Counted from the stretch's first letter, positions 6,304-14,350 are shown. The stretch: 14,794 nucleotides of DNA from an uncultured Clostridium sp. (GCA_900541315.1 UQJF01000081.1:1-14794); one strand, 5' to 3'. Notes: a model not told the origin generated them from the sequence alone. Made by a program: numbers and translations.

Positions 6304-7026
6304 TCATTTATTCTGTGGCTTCACCCGTCCGTACTGGAGGATGATCTTGTCGATCAGCCTGGAAGCATCGCTCCGGCTTATATCGTTTAACTGCACAGTT
6401 ATGTTTATTCTATGACATTTTAATAAATCCTGCAAGTATTCTTTTTGTCTTTTCGTTGCCGGCTGCTGTCGCTTCATCCGGCAATTTAAAGGCATTGTCG
6501 CAAATAACTCTGGCTGGTCTTCTCCATGAAGTCCCCTTAACTTCTGATAAAGCAAATGCGCCGACAAGGCATCTGCCTCTGCCCGGTGTGTCAAAGGCTG
6601 TTCAATCTTATAATAAATGCAGGCGTTTCCCAGATTTTTCTTTTCCTGCTCCGGCATCAATTTCCTGCATAATTTCAGGGTATCTACTGCCTCACATTCA
6701 AATTCCATTTTCTGGTTTACCGCCGCCTGCTTTAAGAAGCTGTAATCAAAACGGATGTTGTGGCCTAAAAGGGGCAGATCTCCAATAAATCCCAGCACCT
6801 CTCCAATAATATTTTCTATTACCGGAGCATCTTTTAACATGTCATCTGTAATACCTGTTAATTCCACTACCCGTTCTGTCAACGGCCGTTTTGGATTTAC
6901 CAGAGTTACAAAACGGCCTGTGATCTGTCCATGTTCTACTTTTAAGGCGGCGATCTCCGTTATTTTCTCTTTCTTCGGCTCCAGACCTGTGGTTTCCAAG
7001 TCCAGGGCAATGTATGAGTCGATCAT
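6304..7026 (-). CDS. DnaQ-like 3'-5' exonuclease (DEDDh family)
   Basis: A 240-residue protein with an N-terminal exonuclease domain related to the DNA polymerase III epsilon subunit. The four acidic metal ligands and histidine are visible: Asp9 and Glu11 (LDLETTGL), Asp94 (GHNIRFDYSFL), and His147 with Asp152 (HRAEAD), so it should be active on DNA or RNA 3' ends. Residues 187-236 form a separate Lys/Arg-rich C-terminal module (ATKRQKEYLQDLL through SRSDASRLID) that recurs in clostridial relatives and may bind nucleic acid. AGGAAGG lies upstream of ATG 7026 at a slightly long spacing. It is 70 bases after endonuclease III, suggesting a shared repair-related transcript. The replicative proofreading role is not implied. 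Confidence 0.88.
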   Translation of the reverse strand: MIDSYIALDLETTGLEPKKEKITEIAALKVEHGQITGRFVTLVNPKRPLTERVVELTGITDDMLKDAPVIENIIGEVLGFIGDLPLLGHNIRFDYSFLKQAAVNQKMEFECEAVDTLKLCRKLMPEQEKKNLGNACIYYKIEQPLTHRAEADALSAHLLYQKLRGLHGEDQPELFATMPLNCRMKRQQPATKRQKEYLQDLLKCHRINITVQLNDISRSDASRLIDKIILQYGRVKPQNK

Positions 7027-7096
7027 TTTAGCATGTCCTTCCTAAAATCAAATTTAAACAAATTCAGAATTTTTCTGATTTTTGTATTTTTCCTGT

Positions 7097-7777
7097 TTAA
7101 TCTGTTTTTTGTATTTCTCTGAAAACTGCCGGTGCTTCACAGGCAGGACACCATTGTTTTAAAAAGCAGTTTCCGCAGTCCGGCTTTCTGGCAGTACAAA
7201 TGGTCCGCCCTAAAGTAATGATATGGATATTCCAGAGAATCCAGTGATCTTCCGGAAGTATCTTCATCAGATCCGACTCGATCTTTTCCGGCTCTGTCTC
7301 TTTTGTAAGCCCCAGCTTCCTGGAAATGCGCTTTACATGGGTATCCACCACAATACTTGGCACATGGTAGATATTTCCCCGGATCACATTGGCAGTCTTC
7401 CGACCCACACCTGCCAGTGTAAGCAGGTCTTCCATTTTTTCCGGCACAATACCGCCGTACTCTTCCACCAGCCGCTTTGCACACTGGATAATGTTTTTGG
7501 CTTTCATATGATAAAATCCAATGGAACGAATGTCCTGTTCCAGTTCTTTTAAGTCCGCCGCCGCAAAATCTTTAATCGTCGGATATTTCTTAAAAAGATC
7601 CGCTGTTACAATGTTCACTCTGGCGTCTGTACACTGGGCGCTTAAGATAACCGCAATGAGCAGCTGCCATGGGGTCTCGTAGTTTAGGTAGCAGATGAAG
7701 TCAGTGCCGTATTCTTTATCTAAGGCTGATAATATATGAGAGATCCGTTCTTTTAGTTTGCCTGTCATTTTGATCAT
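7097..7777 (-). CDS. nth: Endonuclease III (base excision repair glycosylase/AP lyase)
   Basis: A 226-residue bifunctional DNA glycosylase/AP lyase that removes oxidised pyrimidines. All landmarks are present: helix-hairpin-helix LLTLAGVGRKTANVI (118-132) with catalytic Lys127, catalytic Asp145 in VVDTHVKRISRKLGL, and a [4Fe-4S] cluster of Cys194, Cys201, Cys204 and Cys210 with the canonical 6-2-5 spacing. Length is normal. The start is either ATG 7777 or the Met three codons later; upstream there is only a weak AAAGGGA, so the start is not decided by the ribosome binding site. First gene of the downstream minus-strand cluster. It is divergent from the MerR gene across a 174-bp intergenic region in which no convincing minus-strand promoter was recognised. 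Confidence 0.96.
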   Translation of the reverse strand: MIKMTGKLKERISHILSALDKEYGTDFICYLNYETPWQLLIAVILSAQCTDARVNIVTADLFKKYPTIKDFAAADLKELEQDIRSIGFYHMKAKNIIQCAKRLVEEYGGIVPEKMEDLLTLAGVGRKTANVIRGNIYHVPSIVVDTHVKRISRKLGLTKETEPEKIESDLMKILPEDHWILWNIHIITLGRTICTARKPDCGNCFLKQWCPACEAPAVFREIQKTD

Positions 7778-7838
7778 ATTTGTTTCTATCCCTTTATCCT
7801 AATTTCATTTCAAGTTTGCTTCACATCTTAATTTGCAT

Positions 7839-7867
7839 TTTACAATTCAATCGCCTGTGTCTATAAT
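7839..7867 (+). promoter_or_regulatory. Sigma-A promoter of the MerR-family gene
   Basis: TTTACA (7839-7844), a 17-bp spacer and a perfect TATAAT (7862-7867) point toward the MerR gene, whose start is about 85 bases downstream. The normal 17-bp spacing, rather than the 19-20 bp typical of MerR-activated promoters, suggests basal or repressed expression rather than activation by its own product. Confidence 0.7.
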
Positions 7868-7885
7868 AAAGGAAAATGTGGCAAA

Positions 7886-7936
7886 GGTAAATGTTTGAGA
7901 AGATAAATGTTTGAGAAGGTAAATGTTTGAGAAGGT
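7886..7936 (+). repeat. 16-bp tandem repeat in the MerR leader
   Basis: Three head-to-tail copies of ggtaaatgtttgagaa (7886-7901, 7902-7917 with one G-to-A change, 7918-7933), then a partial copy (ggt). The array lies between the promoter and the GAGG ribosome binding site (7941-7944) of the MerR gene. Each copy contains an ATG opening a 7-codon or similar mini-frame. Confidence 0.85.
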
Positions 7937-7951
7937 AAAAGAGGATAAAAT

Positions 7952-8800
7952 ATGCAGTCAAAGAAAGATCTATACCAGATTGGCGAAGTGGCCCGTCTGT
8001 TTCATTTAAGCATCAGCCTGCTGCGCCATTACGACAAAACGGGACTGGTAACGCCGGAATACACGGACCCGAACACTGGATACCGGTATTACAGCATCAG
8101 ACAGTTTGAGTGTTTAAATACCATACGCTACCTGCGGGCATTAGACATGCCGCTGGATGAGATCGGAGATTTTCTCCATAACAGGGACACCGGGCGCATC
8201 CAGGAGCTTTTGTCAAAGCAGCTGGTACAGGTGCATAAGAAACAACAGGAACTGACTGTGATTGAGCATCAGATAAAAAACCGTTTAAATCAGATCCAAG
8301 GAGCGCTTTCCGCTCATCCAGGAGAGATCTTTTTAGAAAAAAAGGCACCTCTACAGTTGGCCTGCATGAAAAAACAGCTAAATCCGGAAAATTATCTGGA
8401 TCTGGAGTATTCGATCCGGGAAATGGAACAGGGAAACAGCCCTGCTTCTATTTTCCTGGGAAAGGTAGGATTAGGGCTGTTTTATGGCTCTTTAAAGGCA
8501 CATCGTTTTAAGCCTTATGATTTTGTTTTTATCATTCTGGAAGAGGATGATCCTATCAATGGTCAGGTCATCCGCATCCCGGAAAGCACCTGGGCTATTG
8601 TCCGTTTTCACGGAAGTCATGAGCAGGCGCCGGGATTTTATGAAAAACTCCTGTCCTATTTTAAGGACGAGGGACTTGCGCCAGAAAGTTTTGCTCTGGA
8701 AATGACTCTCATCGACTATGGTCTTACCCATGACCAGTCCCAGTTTATCACAGAGATCCAGATTCCTTTAAACCCGGACTGTCCGGGCATTATAGCTTAA
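7952..8800 (+). CDS. MerR-family regulator with C-terminal effector-binding domain (BmrR-like)
   Basis: A 282-residue regulator. Residues 6-75 form the MerR winged helix-turn-helix (YQIGEVARLFHLSISLLRHYDKTGL, then GYRYYSIRQFECLNTIRYL). Residues about 82-118 form the dimerising coiled coil. Residues about 130-275 resemble a GyrI-like/BmrR effector-binding domain, including FVFIILEEDDP and WAIVRFHGSHEQ. Such proteins sense lipophilic or cationic compounds and typically activate efflux genes, but no transporter is adjacent, so the target is unknown. The start is supported by GAGG eight bases upstream. It is the only plus-strand gene in the window and its 3' end overlaps the convergent radical SAM gene by 33 bases. 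Confidence 0.9.
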   Translation: MQSKKDLYQIGEVARLFHLSISLLRHYDKTGLVTPEYTDPNTGYRYYSIRQFECLNTIRYLRALDMPLDEIGDFLHNRDTGRIQELLSKQLVQVHKKQQELTVIEHQIKNRLNQIQGALSAHPGEIFLEKKAPLQLACMKKQLNPENYLDLEYSIREMEQGNSPASIFLGKVGLGLFYGSLKAHRFKPYDFVFIILEEDDPINGQVIRIPESTWAIVRFHGSHEQAPGFYEKLLSYFKDEGLAPESFALEMTLIDYGLTHDQSQFITEIQIPLNPDCPGIIA

Positions 8801-10555
8801 TGGATCTCGTCTCTTGTAATCAAATAACAGATAAGTTCCGTCTCTTAATGGCTCTAAATGAGCCATTTTTGCCATTTGTCTGGAGTCGTAGCCTTCGTAT
8901 CCGGACAGATACTGGGGAGTTTTCTCTTCTTTCTGGAAAAATTCACGGACAAAGTCCTTGGAACCGCTTAGATCTCTTGCAAAGGTCGGGCGGCTCTTTA
9001 CATTTTCACGAAGATACAGATCTGTCATTAACAGGTCACGGTATTTTTCCAGTTTTTCAGAAATACCAGGGTTTACTTCTGTTCCCCGGTGGGCATGATT
9101 TTCATGGGTTTCATATCTTTCAGATTTTTCCAATTTTACCTGTATCATCTTCCAGAGTATCTCATATCTGGCAATACGACTGTGACTGATGCCGGAAAGA
9201 TGGTTTTTATTGTAATAACCTGCCATAAAAGAAAACATTTCATAAGGAGTATTAAATTCCTTTTCCAGTTCTTTTAAAGTACAGGTAAACTGGCGGCTGT
9301 TGTAATGGACTTCTGTCATCTCTTCTATATCTTTTAATTCCAGCACATCCCTATAGGAAAGCCATTTTGTCTGCAGCACCTCATAAGGTGGCGCAGCACT
9401 GTAAAGCAGATCACAGTCCGGGATCAGTTCTTCCATATAAGAGCCTTTTAATATTTTTAAAAAGCCTAACTGCAGCTGCTCCGGCTCCATAGAATATACG
9501 TCATTAAAGGACTGTTTAAAACGCTTTAGATCTTCCCATGGAAGTCCCACGATCAGGTCTAAATGCTGGTGGATATTGTGCCAGCTGTTAATGGTTTCTG
9601 TGATCTGGCGGATCTCTTCGATATCTGTCTTCCGGCGGATGGTCTCCAGTGTTTTTTCATTGGTAGACTGGACACCAATCTCCAGCTGTACCAGTCCCGG
9701 ACGCATAGTGGAAAGCAGATCCAGTTCGTCCTTATCTAACAGATCCGCTGCGATCTCAAAATGGAAATTAGTAATACCATTATCATGATCTCTTATATAC
9801 TGCCAGATTGCCATTGCATGGGACTTTTTGCAGTTAAAAGTCCTGTCTACAAATTTTACCTGGGGCACTTTCGCCTGCAGGAACCATTCCAGCTCCGGCA
9901 GCACCAGGTCCAGACTGCGAAAGCGCAGCTTCTTGTCAATGGAAGACAGGCAGTAGGCGCAGGAAAATGGACAGCCTCTGCTGCTTTCGTAGTAGATAAT
10001 ACGGTGTTCCAGCTCTTTCATATCCATAAAAGCATAGGGAAACGGGATCTGGCTCATATCCATTACCTGGCGAAAGCCTGTATCAGTAATGGTGCCGTCA
10101 TCATTTCGCAGCATAAGACCAGGAACCCGTTTTAGCTCCTCTCCTTCAAGGAGCGCCTTTAGAAAATGGGCGAAGGTGATCTCTCCTTCCCCCATCATAA
10201 CAAGATCCACTGCCGGTTCTTCTTTCAAAAAAGCTTCTGCGTGATAGGAAACCTCCGGGCCGCCTGCCCATATTTTCACATTCGGAAGCACCTTTTTTAT
10301 ATCAGCCAGTATCATTTTTACATAGGAAATGTTCCAGATATAGCAGGAAAATCCAATAACATCCGGCTTTCGCTTATAGATATCCTGAAGGATCTGCTCC
10401 ATCTGATGGTTAATGGTGTATTCTGCCAGAGAAACTTTCGCCTCCTCTGCCAGTCCCCATTCTTTTAACATCTTCTCTCCATAGGTCTTCAGGCTGTAGA
10501 TGCCCAGATTGGAATGGATATATTTTGCATTGATCGCAGCTAAAAGGACCTTCAT
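8768..10555 (-). CDS. Cobalamin-binding-domain radical SAM protein, DUF4080 type
   Basis: A 595-residue class B-like radical SAM protein. Residues 1-140 form a Rossmann-like B12-binding domain (VLLAAINAKYIHSNLG; KPDVIGFSCYIWN; VKIWAGGPEVSY). The classical DxHxxG motif is not evident, so cobalamin may bind base-off without the His ligand or not at all. The [4Fe-4S] motif is Cys195, Cys199 and Cys202 (SRGCPFSCAYC), followed by a TIM-barrel core to about 400 and a C-terminal DUF4080 region. The substrate is unknown. ATG 10555 is chosen because GAGGTG lies 4 bases ahead, embedded in the end of the dCMP deaminase gene, whose stop is one base away, so the two are translationally coupled. The 3' end overlaps the MerR gene. 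Confidence 0.9.
   Translation of the reverse strand: MKVLLAAINAKYIHSNLGIYSLKTYGEKMLKEWGLAEEAKVSLAEYTINHQMEQILQDIYKRKPDVIGFSCYIWNISYVKMILADIKKVLPNVKIWAGGPEVSYHAEAFLKEEPAVDLVMMGEGEITFAHFLKALLEGEELKRVPGLMLRNDDGTITDTGFRQVMDMSQIPFPYAFMDMKELEHRIIYYESSRGCPFSCAYCLSSIDKKLRFRSLDLVLPELEWFLQAKVPQVKFVDRTFNCKKSHAMAIWQYIRDHDNGITNFHFEIAADLLDKDELDLLSTMRPGLVQLEIGVQSTNEKTLETIRRKTDIEEIRQITETINSWHNIHQHLDLIVGLPWEDLKRFKQSFNDVYSMEPEQLQLGFLKILKGSYMEELIPDCDLLYSAAPPYEVLQTKWLSYRDVLELKDIEEMTEVHYNSRQFTCTLKELEKEFNTPYEMFSFMAGYYNKNHLSGISHSRIARYEILWKMIQVKLEKSERYETHENHAHRGTEVNPGISEKLEKYRDLLMTDLYLRENVKSRPTFARDLSGSKDFVREFFQKEEKTPQYLSGYEGYDSRQMAKMAHLEPLRDGTYLLFDYKRRDPLSYNARTVRV
8773..8787. terminator. GC-rich palindrome in the convergent gene overlap (possible bidirectional terminator)
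   Basis: CCCGGA and TCCGGG form a perfect 6-bp stem around a 3-base loop, inside the region shared by the 3' ends of the MerR and radical SAM genes. Only three Ts follow on the minus strand and none on the plus strand, so it is a weak terminator candidate constrained by two reading frames. Confidence 0.3.
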
Positions 10556-10556
10556 T

Positions 10557-11051
10557 TTACACCTCGATCTCAATCTTGCGGCCAGTAGGCTGATACTGAT
10601 AATAGCGCACTCCTGCTGCGTTTAACATGCGCTTGGAAGCTTTTACAGCCGGTGTGTGGGCATACTTGTCCCCGCCATAGATGATAGTCTTAATACCCGC
10701 CTGGATGATCGCCTTAGCGCACTCATTGCATGGGAAAAGGGTCACATACAGCTTGCTTCCTTCCAGGCTTCCCCCCCTGTAATTTAAAATGGCGTTTAAC
10801 TCACTGTGGGTAGAGTAAAAATATTTTGCATTGTACGGATCATCCAGTTCATGCTCCTTGCCCCATGGAAATTCATCATCTGAACAGCCTTTTGGAAAAC
10901 CGTTATAGCCCATAGAAAGGATCTTGTTGTCCTGGCTTACGATGCATGCCCCCACCTGGGTACTTGGATCCTTGGACCGTCTGCCTGATAGAGCGGCAAC
11001 TCCCATAAAATATTCATCCCATGTAATATAATCAACACGTTTATCTGACAT
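10557..11051 (-). CDS. Deoxycytidylate (dCMP) deaminase
   Basis: A 164-residue zinc-dependent enzyme of the ComEB/dCMP deaminase family converting dCMP to dUMP for thymidylate synthesis. The zinc site is His82 with catalytic Glu84 (HSELNAIL) and Cys108 and Cys111 (PCNEC). The substrate region GYNGFPKGCSDDEFPW and length fit the family. The start has AAAGGAG six bases upstream. It is expressed from its own promoter just after the DUF1667-operon terminator and leads directly into the radical SAM gene. Confidence 0.94.
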   Translation of the reverse strand: MSDKRVDYITWDEYFMGVAALSGRRSKDPSTQVGACIVSQDNKILSMGYNGFPKGCSDDEFPWGKEHELDDPYNAKYFYSTHSELNAILNYRGGSLEGSKLYVTLFPCNECAKAIIQAGIKTIIYGGDKYAHTPAVKASKRMLNAAGVRYYQYQPTGRKIEIEV

Positions 11052-11107
11052 TTTTTTCTCCTTTTACATTTCATGTACTCTCGGAATCTTTTAAAACATT
11101 TGTAATC

Positions 11108-11136
11108 ATCATATAATAGACAATATAAAAATGCAA
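11108..11136 (-). promoter_or_regulatory. Promoter of the dCMP deaminase-radical SAM operon
   Basis: On the minus strand TTGCAT (11136-11131), a 17-bp spacer and TATGAT (11113-11108) lie about 55 bases ahead of the deaminase start. The -35 box sits directly at the base of the preceding terminator hairpin, so promoter and terminator are fused back to back. Confidence 0.55.
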
Positions 11137-11165
11137 GAAGGAGCAGTCTTATCAACTGCTCCTTC
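11124..11165 (-). terminator. Intrinsic terminator of the GlpA-like/DUF1667 operon
   Basis: On the minus strand GAAGGAGCAGT and ACTGCTCCTTC (11165-11155 and 11147-11137) form a perfect 11-bp stem with a 7-base loop, followed by a T-rich run (TTGCATTTTTAT). It begins 24 bases after the DUF1667 stop codon. Confidence 0.88.
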
Positions 11166-11188
11166 CCGGAAATATAAAGCTGTCAAAC

Positions 11189-11566
11189 TTACGCTTTTTC
11201 TACATTTTTCGTCACGATCACATCTGCATCCAGACCTAATATCCCTTTGATCACAACAGTTCCCGCTTTTACCGGCGCTGTTAACCGGCATTTTCTGATC
11301 TCATCCATTGCATCAAAAATACGTGCTTTGGGGATCGGGGCGGTAAGGCGTACACTGGCAAGCGGCAATTCTCCTCCTTCTACCAGTACAGAGGTTGCAA
11401 TATTTCTCTTTGGATCTGTCAGCTCCTGCTTCACATACTCTGCTCCTCTTTTGCAGGTGGCTCCTTCTAATGAGTGGATCACTACAGACTGATCTGCCTG
11501 TATCTCATAATCTGCACTTATTTCGCAGCCATTTGGACAAATGATGCATGTAAATTCTCTTGTCAT
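11189..11566 (-). CDS. DUF1667 protein (cysteine-rich oxidoreductase partner)
   Basis: A 125-residue protein of the DUF1667 family. The N-terminal CIICPNGCEI motif gives Cys7, Cys10 and Cys14, and Cys38 follows in ATCKRGAEY. These four cysteines could ligate a metal or Fe-S cluster. The family is typically encoded next to GlpA-like dehydrogenases and the FAD oxidoreductase found just upstream here, suggesting a third, electron-transfer or assembly subunit. The ATG overlaps the upstream stop (ATGA, 11563-11566) and GGAGGTG lies ahead, so its synthesis is probably coupled. A strong terminator follows. Biochemical role not established. Confidence 0.9.
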   Translation of the reverse strand: MTREFTCIICPNGCEISADYEIQADQSVVIHSLEGATCKRGAEYVKQELTDPKRNIATSVLVEGGELPLASVRLTAPIPKARIFDAMDEIRKCRLTAPVKAGTVVIKGILGLDADVIVTKNVEKA

Positions 11567-12828
11567 TCTACCTTCACCTCCAGATCTCCCTTGTTTTCCA
11601 GTTTTTCTGCTTTTAAATCTATATGGATCATCTCTGCCGGAAGAGCTTTTTTCATCTTTTTACGGGCGATTTCTCTTCCATTCTGGCTTACAACCAGAGC
11701 ACAGTCCTTAAACGGCCGGTTTACACGCAGAGACAGACAGCAGTCTTCTGTTCCTGATATCCGCTGTGGAACGGTATGATTGATATTTCTATCAGTCTTT
11801 ACCTGTATCTCACATGCAGGCAGTTTCCCATCTTTAATATACCGTGCTGCGGAATCTGCCAGTTTTTCTGCCTCCATGGATACAAAATCCACCAGATCAT
11901 GAACATGGAGTACATTTCCTGCTGCGAAAATCCCCAGCCGGTCTGTCTGGAAATACTCATCCACTGTAGCACCCTTTGTCCTTGTATCCAGTGTTACTCC
12001 TGCATCCAGGGAAAGTTCATTTTCCGGGATCAGGCCAACAGATAAGATCAGGGTATCACAGCTGTATTCCTCTTCTGTTCCAGGGATCGGCTTCATGTGT
12101 TCATCTACTTTTGAAACGGTCACACCGGTCAAACGCTTATCTCCATGGATTTCTGTAACTGTATGGCTTAAATACAATGGGATATTGTAATCATTTAAGC
12201 ACTGTTCAATATTTCTTGGAAGACCGCTTGGATATGGCTGGATCTCAAAAACCGCCTTTACGTGGGCACCTTCTAAGGTCAGTCTGCGGGCCATGATCAT
12301 TCCAATATCACCGGAACCTAAGATCACCACTTCTTTTGCCGGCATACGGTTATAAAGGTTTATATACGCCTGGGCAACACCTGCTGTAAATACACCGGTC
12401 GGACGCTCTCCTGGTATGCCAAGGGCTCCTCTGGTACGTTCTCTGCAGCCCATTGCCAGGATCACTGCCTTTGCCTGCCACTGTTTTAAGCCATCAGGAG
12501 TAGCTGCTGTGATCACTTTGTCCTCTGAAATTTCCAGAACAGTTGCATCAGTAAGATAACGGATCTTCTTTTCATTTGCCAGGTCAATGAATTTCTGGGC
12601 ATATTCCGGTCCACTGAGTGTAGTTTTAAAACGGGCCAGTCCAAAACCATCATGGATACACTGACGTAAAATGCCGCCTAACTGTTTTTCACGTTCCAGG
12701 ATCAGAATATCTGTGATCCCGTTTTCATACAGGCGTACAGCCGCTGCCAGACCTGCCGGGCCGCCGCCTACGATCACTGCATCTGCCTGTTCTATTTCCC
12801 ACATTGCTGTTTTATGTTCCATGTTCAC
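11563..12828 (-). CDS. FAD/NAD(P)-dependent oxidoreductase, subunit of the GlpA-like complex
   Basis: A 421-residue pyridine nucleotide-disulfide-oxidoreductase-like flavoprotein. The FAD-binding GGGPAG is at 21-26, a second dinucleotide-binding motif GSGDIG is at 171-176 (NAD(P)), and the C-terminal FAD-contact segment GIFAAGNVLHVHDLVD is present. It probably passes electrons from the GlpA-like dehydrogenase to NAD or another carrier. The start is a GTG at 12828, favoured because GGAGG lies 7 bases ahead. The ATG two codons later would be 13 bases from it. Only 2 bases separate it from the upstream gene and it overlaps DUF1667 by 4. The real acceptor is unknown. Confidence 0.9.
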   Translation of the reverse strand: MNMEHKTAMWEIEQADAVIVGGGPAGLAAAVRLYENGITDILILEREKQLGGILRQCIHDGFGLARFKTTLSGPEYAQKFIDLANEKKIRYLTDATVLEISEDKVITAATPDGLKQWQAKAVILAMGCRERTRGALGIPGERPTGVFTAGVAQAYINLYNRMPAKEVVILGSGDIGMIMARRLTLEGAHVKAVFEIQPYPSGLPRNIEQCLNDYNIPLYLSHTVTEIHGDKRLTGVTVSKVDEHMKPIPGTEEEYSCDTLILSVGLIPENELSLDAGVTLDTRTKGATVDEYFQTDRLGIFAAGNVLHVHDLVDFVSMEAEKLADSAARYIKDGKLPACEIQVKTDRNINHTVPQRISGTEDCCLSLRVNRPFKDCALVVSQNGREIARKKMKKALPAEMIHIDLKAEKLENKGDLEVKVE

Positions 12829-12830
12829 AG

Positions 12831-14288
12831 TTACACCTCCCGTACTTTTCCAAATAAAACATTAGAGCCTTCACGTTCATACTGCACTTCTGTCTCTTTT
12901 TTCCCAAGTTCCTGCTCGATCATCTGTTCAATACGCATCTGGCAGTAGCCGCCCTGACAGCGTCCCATCATGGAACGGGTTCTGTATTTCACACCGGTCA
13001 TAGTATCTACACCTAATGGATTGTGGATCGCCTGAAGGATCTCCGCTTTTGTCACCTTTTCGCATCGGCAGATCACTTCGCCGTAATCCGGGTTCTCCCT
13101 GATCAGTTCTGCCTGCTCTTCTTTTGTGCACTGGGAGAAATGGCGTATTCCTTTTCTCACTGGATTGAAATCCGGATTTTCTTCTAATTCTTCTCTCTCT
13201 TTCATCAGTTCAATGGCATATCTGGCAATTGGCACTGCTGCTGTCAGTCCCGGTGACTCAATACCAACCAGATTTAAGGCATGAGGCGCGATCTCATCTT
13301 TGATCTCGATCTTAAAATCTTGGATCACACCATTTTCATCTACCCATTTTGGCAGTATTCCGGAATAATTGCGGATATAATCTGCCTTATGGATACATGG
13401 CCACAGATCTGAAGCGCTTTCTGCCAGATAATCTATATTTTTCTGTGGTACACCGTAATAGTTAAAATCTGTCACCATATCTGCGTTAGGGCCGATGATC
13501 ACATTTCCGTCTGTAGTATTTGTCACATGAATTCCCATATAGGTGTTGCTTGGAACTGGATAAACAGGCATTGGAAGAAGAGGACCTGTACGCTTATCCA
13601 GGATAATGTAATCTCCCTTGGAACCAATGATACGGTAGCCGGTGATCCCAAGCATATCAGAGATCTTGCCGCAGCCAAGTCCTGCGCAGTTTACTACCCA
13701 GCGGGTCTTAAAGTTTCCTTTTGCTGTGGTGATTTCATATGTATCATCTTCCTGCCTCTGGATCGCTGTCACTTCGCATCCAAAATGATATTCTACGCCA
13801 TTTTCATGGGCATTTTCTGCCAGGGCAATGGTATAGCCAAAGGGATCTACAATACCGCTGTTATGGGAAAACATGGCAAACTTTCCTACTACAGCAGGAA
13901 CCAGCTCATGAAGGCGTTTTTCATCGATCAGCTCCAGGTTAGTAGCTCCGTTGTCTTTTCCCTGTTCTATGGTGCGTTTTAAGGTCTCCATATCTTCATC
14001 GGTATTTCCCACCAGCACTTTGCCGCAGCGGATAAAATGAAAATCCAGCTCTTTTGCCAGATCTCCCATCATCTTATTTCCTTCTACGCAAAGCTTTGCT
14101 TTTAAGCTTCCCCTGTCATATGCAAAACCGCCATGGACAACGCCGGAATTCCGGCCACTGGTCTCATTACATACGTCCAGATTTTTCTCCAGCACACCGA
14201 TTTTCAAACGATACCGTGACAATTCTCTGGCCATGGCACTTCCCACTACACCACCGCCGATGATCAGAACATCATACATCTCCTTCAT
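12831..14288 (-). CDS. FAD-dependent glycerol-3-phosphate dehydrogenase-like protein (GlpA type) with BFD-like [2Fe-2S] domain
   Basis: A 485-residue flavoprotein of the DAO/GlpA family. FAD binds at GGGVVGSAMA (11-20), and SGRNSGVVHGGF (44-55) matches GlpA/LhgO relatives. The C-terminal BFD-like [2Fe-2S] module has Cys407, Cys409, Cys444 and Cys449 (C-x-C, then C-x4-C). Such proteins oxidise glycerol-3-phosphate to dihydroxyacetone phosphate, or related hydroxy acids, under anaerobic conditions. No glpK or glpF is adjacent, so the substrate is not certain. ATG 14288 is chosen: AGGAGG lies 7 bases ahead and it opens the FAD domain. An upstream in-frame ATG (14360) has no ribosome binding site and lies at the promoter. 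First gene of a three-gene operon. Confidence 0.92.
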   Translation of the reverse strand: MKEMYDVLIIGGGVVGSAMARELSRYRLKIGVLEKNLDVCNETSGRNSGVVHGGFAYDRGSLKAKLCVEGNKMMGDLAKELDFHFIRCGKVLVGNTDEDMETLKRTIEQGKDNGATNLELIDEKRLHELVPAVVGKFAMFSHNSGIVDPFGYTIALAENAHENGVEYHFGCEVTAIQRQEDDTYEITTAKGNFKTRWVVNCAGLGCGKISDMLGITGYRIIGSKGDYIILDKRTGPLLPMPVYPVPSNTYMGIHVTNTTDGNVIIGPNADMVTDFNYYGVPQKNIDYLAESASDLWPCIHKADYIRNYSGILPKWVDENGVIQDFKIEIKDEIAPHALNLVGIESPGLTAAVPIARYAIELMKEREELEENPDFNPVRKGIRHFSQCTKEEQAELIRENPDYGEVICRCEKVTKAEILQAIHNPLGVDTMTGVKYRTRSMMGRCQGGYCQMRIEQMIEQELGKKETEVQYEREGSNVLFGKVREV

Positions 14289-14350
14289 TTTTACGCCTCC
14301 TATGTTCAGTATTTTATTTCGTTTTAAATTCGTCCTATGAATATATCTCA

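Noticed and set aside
7060..7092. Terminator between nth and the exonuclease gene
   Set aside because: A 6-bp A/T-rich stem (TCAGAA/TTCTGA) is visible on the minus strand but is too weak and lacks a proper T-run; read-through is more likely.
7886..7936. Possible CRISPR-like repeat array
   Set aside because: Units are 16 bp and directly adjacent with no spacers, so this is a simple tandem repeat.
11776..12158. Two overlapping plus-strand frames rich in Cys and His
   Set aside because: Shadows of the FAD oxidoreductase gene; composition is an antisense effect and no start signals are present.
13527..13982. Plus-strand 151-codon frame
   Set aside because: Antisense shadow of the GlpA-like gene, whose FAD and Fe-S motifs are clear on the other strand.
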